A stretch of 19,993 nucleotides of DNA from Scytalidium lignicola (Eukaryota > Ascomycota > Leotiomycetes). The notes under the pieces were generated by a model, which did no database searches, was not told the origin of the DNA, and worked only from the letters and a program-made list of their open reading frames with translations. The stretch covers positions 1 to 19,993 of the forward strand of contig NCSJ02000531.1 in assembly GCA_002812745.2 (NCBI GenBank). Direction: 5' to 3'. Below, one piece after another: positions 1 through 10,522 of the stretch. Each line of letters begins with the position of its first letter. Positions within the stretch are counted from its first letter, which is position 1. Position numbers and translations under genes: made by a program.

Positions 1-1
1 G

Positions 2-64
2 GATGGTGTTACTATTAAGAAGTGTGTTGAGTGTGGTATGGAAGTTGAGGAATTAGAGTTTTAG
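2..64 (+). CDS. C-terminal end of an unidentified protein (partial)
   Basis: From position 2 the + strand reads 20 open codons and then TAG at 62-64. The peptide is mixed hydrophilic and contains CVECGMEVEELEF at its end, with a CxxC pair that could be half of a zinc-binding site. Composition looks like a protein tail rather than noise, but 20 codons are too few to prove coding or name a family. The start and most of the gene lie outside the window. It would be transcribed in the same direction as striatin, about 740 bp upstream of the striatin start codon. Confidence 0.35.
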   Translation, partial: DGVTIKKCVECGMEVEELEF

Positions 65-802
65 ATTTTGGTATCTGGAGAACTGGAGAACTGGGGAGGG
101 AGGGGCTTGAAAGGATTTTGATGAATGATGAGAAATGTATAAAAATTATGAGACTATATTAATGCAATTATGTAGAATACACCTAGTTAATGTCCAATGG
201 CATTTCAAAATTCTCGATACAACAAATGCATCTCTCCGTCTTTTATGCATTTGATAGATCCTCACGTGACGATATTCCCAAACCAAAATAAAAATGTTGC
301 TGCCTTTTGATGCCTCATTGCCTAAGTGCCTCAGTGCCTGGGCGCCTGGGCAGCCCGTTGGCGGTCGCGCGTCCAACGCAGATCTCGGTTCCAGTTGAGT
401 GAAGCTACGACGAAAGTTCCCCCCGTGTTCACTTTTGTCAAAGCCGCAAGCCCGCCTGCAACAAACTTGCTACAACCTCGAAAAGGAAGAGATTCCGGAG
501 ATTCATTCGAGCCTTGGAAAATTCGTTAGCGGGAATAAAAAACCGAACAACAACTCTCATCGCGAAAAGACCCCATGGGCGCTCCCAATTGATAAAAAAG
601 AGAGGGACGCTAAACAAGGGAACAGAAAGAAGCTCTCCGGGACGCTTTGCTGTCTCTCTCCCCTGACGACGATAGACGGTTAACGACCCTTTGCGCTTCG
701 CCACAACCAATGCTGATCGACGAGGCGGCGAGATTGATGAACTGAGCGCGTGCGAAGGGTGATATATTTTGTAAAGAGTCGGCTGTCGGGGCTGGGGTTG
801 AG
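65..802. other. Intergenic region and 5' leader of striatin
   Basis: No coding region is supported here. The long open frame on the minus strand (about 438-1295) is an antisense shadow of the striatin exons. The stretch must contain the 3' end of the partial left-hand gene and the promoter and leader of striatin. A CCAAT pentamer at 707-711 lies about 92 bp before the striatin ATG. Short ATG-initiated frames at 575-592 and 710-745 would be upstream ORFs if the transcript starts before them. Confidence 0.5.
710..745 (+). other. Possible uORF in the striatin leader
   Basis: ATG at 710 opens an 11-codon frame that stops with TGA at 743-745, 57 nt before the striatin ATG. Whether it is in the mRNA is unknown because the transcription start cannot be seen. 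If transcribed it could dampen translation of striatin. Short uORFs are common by chance, so this is a weak call. Confidence 0.2.
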
Positions 803-3477
803 ATGGCCTGGCAGTCCCTATCTGGTATGGGGGGAGGAAATAATAATGGTAATGGGAATGGAGTAGATGGCGGCCACCAGCTGAACCAGCCTCAGGGCAC
901 GGAATATACCTTACAAGGTGTGTTTTATTTTGAGACTTTGAGACTTCTGACATATGCAGTGTGTAGGGGGGGATTTTTTGTTGAGTAATAATCATTTTTC
1001 TAATAGCTGGACTGTGATAGGTGTAATGCGGTTCCTGCAGACTGAATGGCATCGACACGAGCGAGACCGAAATGCCTGGGAGATTGAAAGGCAGGAGATG
1101 AAAGGAAGGATAGCTCGTTTGGAAGGGAGTACGCGGAAGGCTGATAGCTCTAATGTTAGCTTGAAGAGATATATTAGCATGTTGGAGAAGGCCCTCCGTG
1201 AGCGAGATGTGAAGTTGAAGGCTATGACGAACGGAACTGCGACACCGGTCAAGGACGAGAAGGAGGACCGGTTCGCTAGGAGAGATATGGCTCAATGTGA
1301 GTGGGGATGGACGCTATATGGATATGGACGATATGCTGATAAGCTTAATTAGCGTTCGAAAAGCCTCGCAAACCATACCTGGAAGGAGAAGGAGATGGAG
1401 GGGAGCAGAGACCGGAAGACGAGTCTGATAGGGTTGAGATGAAGGGTTTCATGGATAAGGCGCAGGGCGAGTTAACATATCTGATGGTGGCACCTTCGAA
1501 TCCCCTCCCGCCGCGTGAACCTCCACCTTTGGAAGAAGCTCTGCAACCTCCATCATTTGGTGTTGCACAGGCTCAACCAATGGAGATGTACGACGCTAGG
1601 CAAAAGCAAATAAGGGAGTCCAATCTTGCTCGGCCTCAACAAATACCGAACCATCTTCCACCTCAAGCTCCTGCGACAACTGCAACGGCTCCGGCGAGGA
1701 ATACGGAAGCTCAATCTGCCCGATCACTCGTAGATCAGAAACCTCTGCCACAACCTGCCCAAGGAGAATGGCCTCCTAATGTCTCAAACTCCGAGCCTCC
1801 CCAGGAGGAACAAGTTACTAAGATTACTCATTCATTCGATTCATATGGTCGACCTATTGATGTTGTTGAAGAACCTGCCGAGAAAGAGACTCCTAAGGAT
1901 GCGGACGCTTGGGATTTCAATGAAACTGCACAATTTCCGGAACAAGAACCAAAGCCTACTGCGCAAAGACCCGATCAAGATTTATTCCCCATCGCCCAGG
2001 ATCCACCAAAATCTCCTGGTCGTGGTGCTCCAAGTACACATAGAAGAAAGGGCTCTATGTCAAGGAGAAAGAGTGATGATCAGACACTGTCACTGAATCA
2101 GCTCCAGAAGGAGAGTGGCGGGAATTTCAAGGTCCGATTTGGATTGAGAGGCCACTTGGACGCCGTTAGATCGGTTATTTTCACTGGTGGCGGAAGTCCA
2201 AGTGAGCCAGAGATATGTACAGCTGGAGATGATGGTACTATCAAGAGATGGATTATACCGGCTCGATATGATACCCAGGGAGGTGGTTTACATAATGGTG
2301 CTAATGACCTGGATATCCAAAGTTACTTCACACATCGTGGCCATACGGGAGCGGTTATGTGTCTGACGGCTTGGTATCCATCAGCAAACTTCGCTAGTGG
2401 TGGACGTGCTCAGGGTGACGGATGGGTATTTTCAGGCGGACAAGATGCTAGCATTCGAGTCTGGGAACGTGGAAGAGTTGATCCAAAGGCTACTCTTGAC
2501 GGCCACACAGATGCCGTTTGGACTGTTTGTGTTCTTCCTGGGACAACTGGTGCGGTCTTTGGTCCGACCAATCCATATGGTGGACCGGACCGAGTACTCC
2601 TGGCATCAGGAGCTGCAGATGGCACAGTGAAAGTCTGGTCTGTCAGTGCTCCTCCGCAATTGATGTCACCTCAACCTGGTAGCGCTGGTCGTCGTGGCGG
2701 TCGTGTCCGAGGAAACTCTATGTCTTCAGGATCTGGTTTCCCATCATCGCCACAACCAAGTGTTGCTTCTAATTCGCCATTCAATTACACTTTAATTCAT
2801 TCCATCTCACGACCTAATAGCACTGCCTCACCAACCTGTATCACTCCACTCTCGGCATCTCGAGAAGCTTTTGTAGTATCATACTCTGATGCAGCTGTCC
2901 TCGTCTATGATACTAGGACAGGCGAAGAGGTTGCAGCGATGGCTAGTCTAGAGACCTACGACGGTACTATAAATACTGGTGTCAATAGCATTGTTGCAAC
3001 GACTACTGGACTGGATAGTTCCTTAACCTTTGACTCCTCGAGAGGACTGTCTGAAGAGGAAGGTGTAGTTTCGGGAGCTACGGGTACGAGCGGTGGCATC
3101 GAAGGTACTATAATTAGCGGCCATGAAGACCGGTTCATCCGATTCTTCGATGCTAACAGCGGTATGTTTATTTTATTTTCTCACAAAACACTTCTTGCTT
3201 ACTAATACCTATCTCAGGCCAATGTACATATAACATGCTAGCTCATCCTGCAGCAATCTCAGCTCTTTCACTTTCACCTGACGGCCGCGAATTAGTATCA
3301 GCCGGTCACGATGCAAGTCTTCGATTCTGGTCACTCGAGACGAGAAGTTGTGCGCAAGAGATGACTTGCCATCGACTGATGCGTGGCGAGGGAGTTTGTT
3401 CTGTCGTATGGAGTCAGGATGGACGATGGGTAGTTAGTGGTGGTGGGGATGGGGTTGTCAAGGTTTTCTCACGATAG
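803..3477 (+). CDS. pro11: Striatin family protein (STRIPAK scaffold, Pro11/Fsr1/StrA-type)
   Basis: Scaffold and PP2A B'''-type regulatory subunit of the STRIPAK complex, located at endomembranes and the nuclear envelope. In filamentous fungi it is needed for hyphal fusion, fruiting-body formation and, in several pathogens, virulence. Exons: 803-917, 1021-1296, 1353-3161, 3218-3477; introns of 103, 56 and 56 nt are all GT-AG. The joined frame gives 819 residues, close to known fungal striatins. A Gly/Asn-rich N-terminus is followed by the striatin N-terminal signature ([20 protein letters not shown], about 39-58). It continues as a helical, coiled-coil and calmodulin-binding type region to about residue 105. 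A low-complexity Pro/Gln/Glu-rich linker spans about 150-390. WD40 repeats run from about 390 to the end, with recognisable blades such as [16 protein letters not shown] and [14 protein letters not shown]. Start choice: the first ATG in frame with the conserved block. It is convergent with PIG-P. Confidence 0.96.
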
Positions 3478-4261
3478 ATGATCTTTACGAATCTGTCCGT
3501 GGGTTTAGGTACTCTTCTGGGAAAGTTGGTGTATGTGCTCTTTTATATATCCGGGGTGTGGTACGTCAGGGCGGAGGAAAGGAGGGAGGGAAGGGGGAGG
3601 AGTTGTGTTATTTTTGAGTTGGAAGTTTAGGAGGGGGACAAGTTAAGAGAACAGAAAAGAAGGAAGAAGAAAAGATGGGATACCCTTTTTGCATTCGACA
3701 TCATGTTTTTTTTCTTTTTTTCTTATCTTCTTCTTTTTGTCTTCGTTTCCTTCCCCTTTTCTCTCCCTCCACTCTGTTTTCTTCTGTCTCTCTCTTCTCA
3801 GGAAAAGCGAAGCGCAGAGAGGAGAGAGAGAGAGCAATTGTCTTATCTAAAGGCCTCTTTTCTTTTGCTTGCATTTACTGCATCTTGAGCATTTTAAGGG
3901 GAAAAAATCATTCGCCTTTGGAATTCCTCTTTTTTTCTCTCTCGACATGTTGCGTGAGATAAATATCGTTGCATCATGTAGTTTAGAAGTCGATTAACGG
4001 CAAGGGAAATATCATGTAAGAATACGATATATGTTATGGGATACACACTTGAATGTTGAGGGTTTCATGGATGCTGTGAATATGTTGATTAATGAAAAAA
4101 AAAGGGGGGGGGGAAATAATGGCGAGGAGGGATATGGGGTGCCTCTGCTCAGTAAAACGATCTAATTAGTGGAAGAGAAATATTTTTTTGACCGAAATGT
4201 GTAAGAAGAGTTCATTATGTATCATCTTTTATATCTACATCTCATTTTCCCTCTTAAGCTC
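3478..4261. other. Convergent intergenic region between striatin and PIG-P
   Basis: No gene is supported. The region holds both 3' UTRs. It is dominated by strand-asymmetric tracts: purine-rich about 3570-3670, pyrimidine-rich about 3705-3800, then purine-rich again to about 3835. A run of nine A followed by ten G lies at 4095-4113. Open frames in the pyrimidine tract are low-complexity Phe/Leu/Ser runs, not proteins. Confidence 0.6.
3786..3834. repeat. Pyrimidine/purine hairpin-forming tract
   Basis: The CT-rich arm 3786-3799 is nearly the reverse complement of the GA-rich arm 3817-3834, with a loop of about 17 nt containing AAGCGAAGCGC. In RNA this would fold into a GA/CU stem about 310 nt past the striatin stop. 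It could sit in the striatin 3' UTR or simply be a simple-sequence expansion. No function is claimed. Confidence 0.4.
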
Positions 4262-5195
4262 TCAATCGTCGTCACTCTCCTCCGTTTCTCTCCCATCCCC
4301 ATACAAAACCTCACACACACCGCCCAGCGGCACATCCATAACAGCATCAGTCCCAACACTCCAAATCTCCTTCCAATCCCTCCTCTCCTCCACTCCCTTC
4401 CAACTACTCCTCCTGCTATTCCCCCCCCCTCCAGTCCCCATATTATGATTATAACTCCCCCGTCTCTCATTATTATTATAACTGCCTCTCCTCCCCCCNG
4501 TTCCCATTTCCATACCCTCCACCATAACTCCCCCTAATCCTCCCGCTGCTATCTAGAGCAGCGATATTCGCAGCATCATCCACCACCGTCTCAATCCGCT
4601 CTAGTGCCAGCGTCAAGTACCCCGTGTTATAACTCGCGAGCGCGACGTAGATGTAGCAAAGTGTCATTACTAGATAACTCGGTAATGCGAGACTCCACCA
4701 TCGATTAGGATAGTAGTATATACCCAGCGCATGAAGGAATGGGCTGGGGAGGTAGGACCAGAGGATGTAGATGAGGAAGGTCAGAGAGCTGAAGAGGTAT
4801 AGCACGAAGCCGTAGTATTCGTACGTTGGGACTTTGGGGGAGGCGCGTGGGACGGGCTCGAATTCGTCGGCTGAGCTGTCGGGTGTGGTCGGTCTGCTGG
4901 GTCGGAGGAGGGAGGTTAGACTTGGGGAGGGAGGGAGAGGGGTTGGAGGTCGATTGTAGAATGGTGGTGCGAAGAAGGCGGCTTGTTGGAAACGGGGCGG
5001 AGAGTGTGATCGGGAGGGAGAGGAGGATGAGGAGGATGAGGAGGCGTTGTCGTTTGTGAGGTAGTGAGATTGGAATGTTGGTTCATCGTCGTCGTCTTCT
5101 TCGGAGGGTTCTTCATATTGGATAGCGGGGTCGTGGTTGAAGTCGGGATGGATGATGGGGTTGTGGTCCATTTCTTCTGTGCCTGAAAACGACAT
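4262..5195 (-). CDS. GPI19: PIG-P/Gpi19 subunit of GPI-GlcNAc transferase (frame interrupted by an N)
   Basis: Subunit of the ER membrane complex (with PIG-A/Gpi3) that adds GlcNAc to phosphatidylinositol, the first step of GPI-anchor synthesis. ATG at 5195. Residues 1-120 are a hydrophilic tail with acidic, poly-Ser and Pro-rich stretches, typical of fungal members. The PIG-P domain starts at about 124 with EYYGFVLYLFSSLTFLIYIL (first membrane segment, about 128-148), then the YYPNRWW loop and a second membrane segment (about 168-188). The open frame meets a stop at 4476 just after the N at 4499. The continuation with the family's C-terminal block (WKEIWSVGTDAVMDVP, then GGVCEVLYG) lies in another frame, ending at TGA 4264-4262. 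Ignoring the N alone joins the frames into about 310 residues, so the N is most likely a spurious extra base beside the GGGGGG run. No intron is needed. Confidence 0.9.
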
Positions 5196-6413
5196 TATAA
5201 CGGATAGAGGATCAATACTGGTATTGAGCGGATATAGGGATCCAGCTGTCGCTCTGCTGGAATATTATGCAAATGCGCATGTAGGCGTGAATAACCAGAC
5301 GGTGAGGCTGCTTCGGTATAGGGCTGAGGAAATGTCTCAGTTCGCCATTGTGGGAGCAGTTCGCCTGGAAACTTCTCAGTTGTGTATTGATAAATCTATT
5401 CTAAATTCGACACCTATCGAGTGGATTGAGGAATTGGAGAGCTGGGATGAGAGTTTGTGGAGTGGTTCAGTGTTAGAGATGAATGTTGAAGGAAGAAGCC
5501 ACAAGGCCTTGGCAAGGCTGAGGAGATCCAGGAACGCGCCGTTCGCGTGGCCACGTGATCTTGATTACTTCCACTTCCAGAAATTGATTTGTTAATCCAA
5601 GAAATTTCTTAATTCTGGAGAAGAATAATCCTCTGAGGTTAGTTATATTAAGCATTGCTTTCGTGTTGTCTAGAGATATATGCATATGTTTGCTCTAACT
5701 ATATTGCCAGATACGGCTGCGTGATTTCTGAACGACGAGCCTTAGAGAGAAGGATTAACACAATTCATGCCATTTTCCCCTCTTAAACCATTATTTAATT
5801 TAGCTATCTCTTCTGATTTTTAATTGGAGGTTTAGTCTGGGCCCTCTTTCCTACGTATATCTCTTATATATATCGCTGACCATCGGGTTGGAACCTTTTG
5901 GCAATGGATGTCTTTCCTCCTTTTTTTNGGATATATGTTGCAAGAACTTCATAGATAGAATTTCAGTGTAGATTAGTAAAAAAAAGTTTTATCAAATTTG
6001 AATTAAGTAGAGGTAAGATTTTCATAAAATAGTATGAATGTAAATCCACAATTTGACAGCCTATGATACCTCTACACTAGACAATATTGATGAATGACTT
6101 TGACGTAGAAATCAAGACATCATCAGATAAATGAGAAGAAATGGAAAAAANGTGAATGCATGATAATTTAATTTTAAACCCCCTAGAAGTAATCTCCAAA
6201 CTCCATGTTTGTTGTATCCCATCATTTCAGCCGTCACTAGATTTCTAGGACTATATCCAATTCATACCGCATCATGGCGCTGCTCCAAAACTCCCAACAA
6301 TATGGCTCCATCCCAAGAAAAAACGGCCAATAGCAAACACTAATTACTTTCCTTCACACACAAAAATACTTATAGTAAAAGATTCCCGTCCCAGGAAACT
6401 AAAATCACAATGC
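5196..6413. other. Intergenic region between PIG-P and the sugar transporter
   Basis: The region holds the promoter and leader of PIG-P (right of 5195) and the 3' UTR of the transporter. A frame open on + to 5595 has no ATG at its reported beginning (TTG) and no recognisable motif, so it is not called. From about 5600 the sequence is AT-rich with A and T homopolymers. Ns at 5928 and 6151 each directly follow a T or A run. Confidence 0.55.
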
Positions 6414-8477
6414 TCAGACAGACTCCTTAGGAACTGCACCTAGCCCGTACCCCGCTCTAGTCTCTTTCTCATCCTCAGACGATGCGCTTCTCTTGTCGGC
6501 TGAATCAACCGACTTGAGCGTATGGCCAGAGAACTGGTCTACAACCGTGCTGGCGAACTTCCGTGCAGAGATGTGGCGCTCGAAGAGGACATCAAGCTCG
6601 CCATATGTGCGGCCTTTTGGCTCGGGGAGGCGAAAGTAAGTCCAAGTCCAGCAAATGGCGCAGAGACCGGCCCAGAACTGTGAAACCTGATTGTTAGCAA
6701 ATTGGAATATTCAGGAGCGGCTGCATAAAAACATGGAGTTTTTTGAGAGTTAGGAGGGAAAATGGGACTTACAAATCCTGCCTTAGCGCTCCAGTTCCAT
6801 GCCAGAGGGTTCAACATCCGGGGCGTAATAATGAAGTTGACTATTAAACCCATGTTGTAAAAGTTCCGCGCCAGGACAATGGTCTTTGCCTTGAGACGCG
6901 TGGACGATAACTCAGATACGAGAGAGTAACACACAGGACCAACAGTCAAGTCGTACACAAATGTGTACACGAGAAGCATGGATCCAATAGCCCAACTGGC
7001 ACCATGGTTACTTGATGGCGCGATGCCCACAAAACCAATGATCATAAGAAGACAGAATAGCACGGACAAGCCTCCTACGTAGAGCGTCCGCCGACCGATC
7101 CAGGCCATGGCAAACCAGGACCCAATAGTACCAATGGCACCGAGAGCATATTGAGCCATGTTGAGATCGAAGGCATTTTTGTCAGCGAGACCGGCGTTCT
7201 CGTAGAAGTAGGTTGAGAAGCCCATGAAAGAGGATCCGCAGAACGCCTGGATCAGCCAAACCATGCAGACAATTTCGGTACGGCGTCTGTCAACACCTTT
7301 GAAGCAGTCGATATAGCGTGTGCGTTCCTGGAGTTCTTTCTCGAGCTCGTTGGTATGGATCATCATAGCAATTGTGTCTTCGGCGCTGAAATCCGGGTCG
7401 GCACCTTCTGTGGTTAGACGGAGGAGTGATTTCTTTGCGTCTTCGACTCTATCATGACGAATGTACCACCACGGTGATTCAGGGGCGAAGAGACAGCCGA
7501 TGAGGATCGGAAGGGGCCAAATCCATTGGATGGCAAAGGGTATGCGGTAGGCCCATTGTGCTGGAAAGATATCAGTATCTAGGTCATCTCAACCTCTACT
7601 CCTCCTATATATTTGTCTGTAGAGATACAGTGCTCGAATGAAGTCAAAAAAATATACTTACTAGTATCATTAAGATATGATCTCAGTACTCCTGCCGAGA
7701 TGAATTGACCCATAACCCAACAGAGGTTCACGTAAGTGGTGAGGTAAGCACGGAGGGCAACAGGAGCCACCTCCGAAGCGTAGGCGGTGGTCATGGTCTG
7801 GAATACGCCCCAGGGAATGCCCTGAAGGATTTCACCAACAAGAAGTGTTTGTAGGTTGCGGGAGAAGAACGGAATGAAGATGAAGCAGACCATAGCGAAG
7901 AGAGAGATGATCATAGTCTTGCGGTAGCCAATTCTGTCGACGATGATGCCAGCAGCGTAGAGACCGAGGATTTCACCGCATTGAGCGCCATTGGAGAGGC
8001 CGTTCTGCCACGCTGGTGTGATCTGGCATTCGATGGTTAGTGTAAGTGTTGAACTATCCTGTTTCTTTCCTTCGGTTTCTTCAAAATCTTTCCATTTTTT
8101 TATCCCCTCTTTTTCATTGTCCAATGGATGAGTTCAACACTCACCTGGTAGGTGACAGGGTCCGTATTTGGCTGAGGGATGCCGTATTCCCTGGTGAACG
8201 GGGGAAAGGCGTAGAAGTTGTTCAGCAAGGACGTGTCGTAGCCTTCCATGACAATAGCCGTAGAGAGTAAGATTGACCATCCACATGCCTTTGGGTAGAG
8301 CTTGATTGCCTTGCGTAGGGTCATTGACTTCTCGGTGCTGGCAGCCAGCTTCGCTTCCTTAGTGATTTGCGTAATTTCATCATTAGAACCCGACATTTTG
8401 CGAATATGGATGTCTTCGACCCGGACGTCGTTGTCACAACGGTTGCTGACCGTTATGTGCGGAAGCCCTTCCGCCAT
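6414..8477 (-). CDS. MFS maltose/alpha-glucoside permease (sugar porter family)
   Basis: Twelve-helix plasma-membrane proton symporter, likely for maltose or other alpha-glucosides. Exons on the minus strand: 8477-8145, 8022-7662, 7560-6773, 6677-6414. Introns are 122, 101 and 95 nt, all GT-AG, with branch sites such as ACTAAC before 8022. The product is 581 residues, usual for the family. Visible signatures: GYDTSLLNNFYAFPPF in helix 1 (about 79-94), DRIGYRK between helices 2 and 3 (140-146), PESPWW after helix 6 (258-263), GRR in the central loop half, and PEPKGRT (512-518) after helix 12, followed by the YGELDVLFE typical of fungal maltose permeases. The last acceptor was placed at 6678 because it gives the family's GFFWAG; an alternative CAG 9 nt upstream lies too near the branch site. 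No glucosidase or regulator gene sits beside it. Exact substrate cannot be read from sequence. Confidence 0.94.
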
Positions 8478-8653
8478 GATCAGTTTCCGATCACACCTGG
8501 ATAACCTAACGCGATGGAATGGATTCTGGTATCTTCGCCTGCAACAAGATCACACACGGACACGAAAATTGGTGCGAAAAGGAATAATCAATTGATAAGG
8601 ATGTGGTGCCGTGGTGGCGAGCCTGCGGTACTCGGTCGGGAGAGCATGTCCTC

Positions 8654-8664
8654 ATATATATATA
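8654..8664 (-). promoter_or_regulatory. TATA-like run upstream of the permease
   Basis: An alternating AT run lies about 177 bp upstream of the permease ATG. It could serve as a TATA box with a leader of roughly 100-150 nt. Such runs are frequent in this AT-rich DNA, so the assignment is positional only. Confidence 0.3.
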
Positions 8665-8791
8665 CAACCGGTACACATGTAAATATATCATAGACGTGGT
8701 AAGGATGATTTAAGTAGGTACTGGTACCTGCGCTAAAAGCAGGGATGTTACTGGAGACCTCATGATCCACAGCCGGTATGGGAAGGGTTGT

Positions 8792-8859
8792 CTGGGGTTG
8801 AGAGGCAGATCCCTTTTGTTCTTGGTGTGGGGAGAAGAGGGGGGCGGTCTGCACTCCAC
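8792..8859. promoter_or_regulatory. Cluster of CreA/Mig1-type motifs (SYGGRG)
   Basis: CTGGGG at 8792-8797, GTGGGG at 8827-8832 and CTCCAC (reverse of GTGGAG) at 8854-8859 match the carbon catabolite repressor consensus within 68 bp. They lie about 315-380 bp upstream of the permease ATG. Glucose repression of an alpha-glucoside permease would fit. The motif occurs by chance about once per 256 bp on both strands, so the cluster is only mildly enriched. Confidence 0.3.
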
Positions 8860-9961
8860 AAAGATGAGCGTACCAGTATTAGCATGGACAACGGAATGTC
8901 TGAGGAGAGCCGATAGGGCAATAATCAAGCCCGTACCTCACTATGCCGGGTTGAAATGCCAACTTGAGATGGGTTCGGTGCTGATGGGATGGGCCGTTTT
9001 CAGGGTAAGTTGAGGGGGAGAGTTGAGGCCGGCCAAGTCTGTGTATCGGCTTTTGGGGGGTTCATCGATTGGTCACAATGGTCCTATCGCGTCACATCGA
9101 TCTGCTGCTGTCCGTGGGCGATTCGAAGGGCCTGGATCCGTCACGCCAGGGCTTCGCGTTAATTATGATCAGCCAGAAATCAGCTGGTGTCTAGGTCCGT
9201 TCTCGCTGCCCAGCCGCTGAAATTATTTGCTGGAACTGCGCTGGAATTTCTGGAGCTTCTCTTGCTCTCTCTCATGCTAGGAGCGCTGCTATTTGGCCCA
9301 AACTGCTCGAGACGGTGGCTGTCCACCATGATGCAGGAAAATATCGTTCAGTTATTCGGCCTTGCGGAGAGAAAAAGGAAGAAGCACCGATAGCGGCGCC
9401 TCTTTTTACACATGCAACCTGGTCGCTGGGAGTTTTCCTATGATTCGGCTTTTACCTTTGGCGCCATGATTCCTTGCCTGCGGATCACCATGTCCATCGT
9501 GCCGTAATTTATACTTGTACTCCGTATATCGACAGCAAAAACTCTCAAGCATGGTTCGAACGAGAGAAGAGGAGAAAATCAAGGCGATTGGTCCACAAGT
9601 TCGTAGGACTACACAGTATAGAGCTGAGCGAGTTGTATCCTGCCAGCTTCTTGTGGCCATATCCCTTGTCCCGCATCCTGTTCCACGTGTGTCCAAGGGT
9701 TGCCTTTCGTCTTACATTGCTTATTGTTCGTTGTTATGATCATCCGATTATCGTGTATGGTGTACCTGTATGGTGAATCACCAGACAGTTATAAGTTTTG
9801 AAGGTATGCCATCGTCGAGGCTGGTCGACTCCCTCCCCGCATGAATGAGCTTTTGGTTCCTTGCTTCTGGAACAATCCAAAGACTCGCAAATTTTTGGGA
9901 TGATCTCCCGGATCCTCGATCTGCTGTTGATCCAAGCTAGTATCTTAGAACCTGCAAGCTG

Positions 9962-9988
9962 CCCCTCGAGCCCCTCGAGCCCCTCTGC
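9962..9988. repeat. 9-bp tandem repeat (CCCCTCGAG)
   Basis: Two exact copies of CCCCTCGAG at 9962-9970 and 9971-9979 are followed by degenerate CCCCT units to about 9988. It is a GC-rich minisatellite-like stutter in gene-free DNA. No function is apparent. Confidence 0.7.
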
Positions 9989-10507
9989 CCCTGCGCAGTG
10001 TGCTCGTGGCAATAATGTGGTGACGTGACAGGAAGATGCGTCAAGTCAAATTATTTTCGAGTTATATTGCATTGACCGTTGATGTCACTGATCTTGCTGG
10101 AGGAGCATCTCTCGCTGTTTTTTTCTGGAGAATTATCATGACTGGTGTCTGTTTGGTCAGGAAGGATCAGTTGTGGTAATGGCACTCTCCTTCTCTTCGG
10201 GTCCCTGTTTGTCCGTACCGTGTAATGTACTGTACGTATCTTCAACTCAGTCACAATAAATCAGACGCTCATTTAATTATTCAAGGATCTATCCAAAATT
10301 CAGTTTGATAATCTCTCTCAAAGACTTATCTCTCCCAGTTCCATCTTTCATACTGTTGGTGTCATCCTGTCGTGAAGAGAGAATGGTGCGACGTACGGAT
10401 ATGCAAGCTCCAACGATCTCTCGAGGAGGGAAATTCTACGAGACACTCACGATTTCCCCGCAAGGTACCGAGACCATAAGCCCTATGTCAAATGCGGGGA
10501 TTTAGTA

Positions 10508-10522
10508 CAAGTACAGTACTTG
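10508..10522. repeat. Perfect palindrome CAAGTAC-A-GTACTTG
   Basis: Seven-base arms flank a single central A, in gene-free DNA. It could be a dimeric transcription-factor site or a chance GTAC-rich sequence; GTAC occurs several times nearby. Confidence 0.6.

Noticed and set aside
438..1295. 285-codon open frame on the minus strand
   Set aside because: It is antisense to the striatin leader, exons 1-2 and intron 1; the + strand encodes an unmistakable striatin N-terminus with clean introns.
3675..3962. Phe/Leu/Ser-rich frames on + after striatin
   Set aside because: They are translations of a pyrimidine-rich simple-sequence tract, not proteins.
5137..5595. 152-codon open frame on + overlapping the PIG-P start
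   Set aside because: It begins at TTG, runs antisense through the PIG-P 5' end, and shows no motif or domain; most likely the PIG-P leader read in the wrong direction.
9187..9393. Leu-rich 68-codon frame that looks like a membrane peptide
   Set aside because: It starts at GTG, lacks an ATG in a sensible place, and has no splice partners or conserved pattern.
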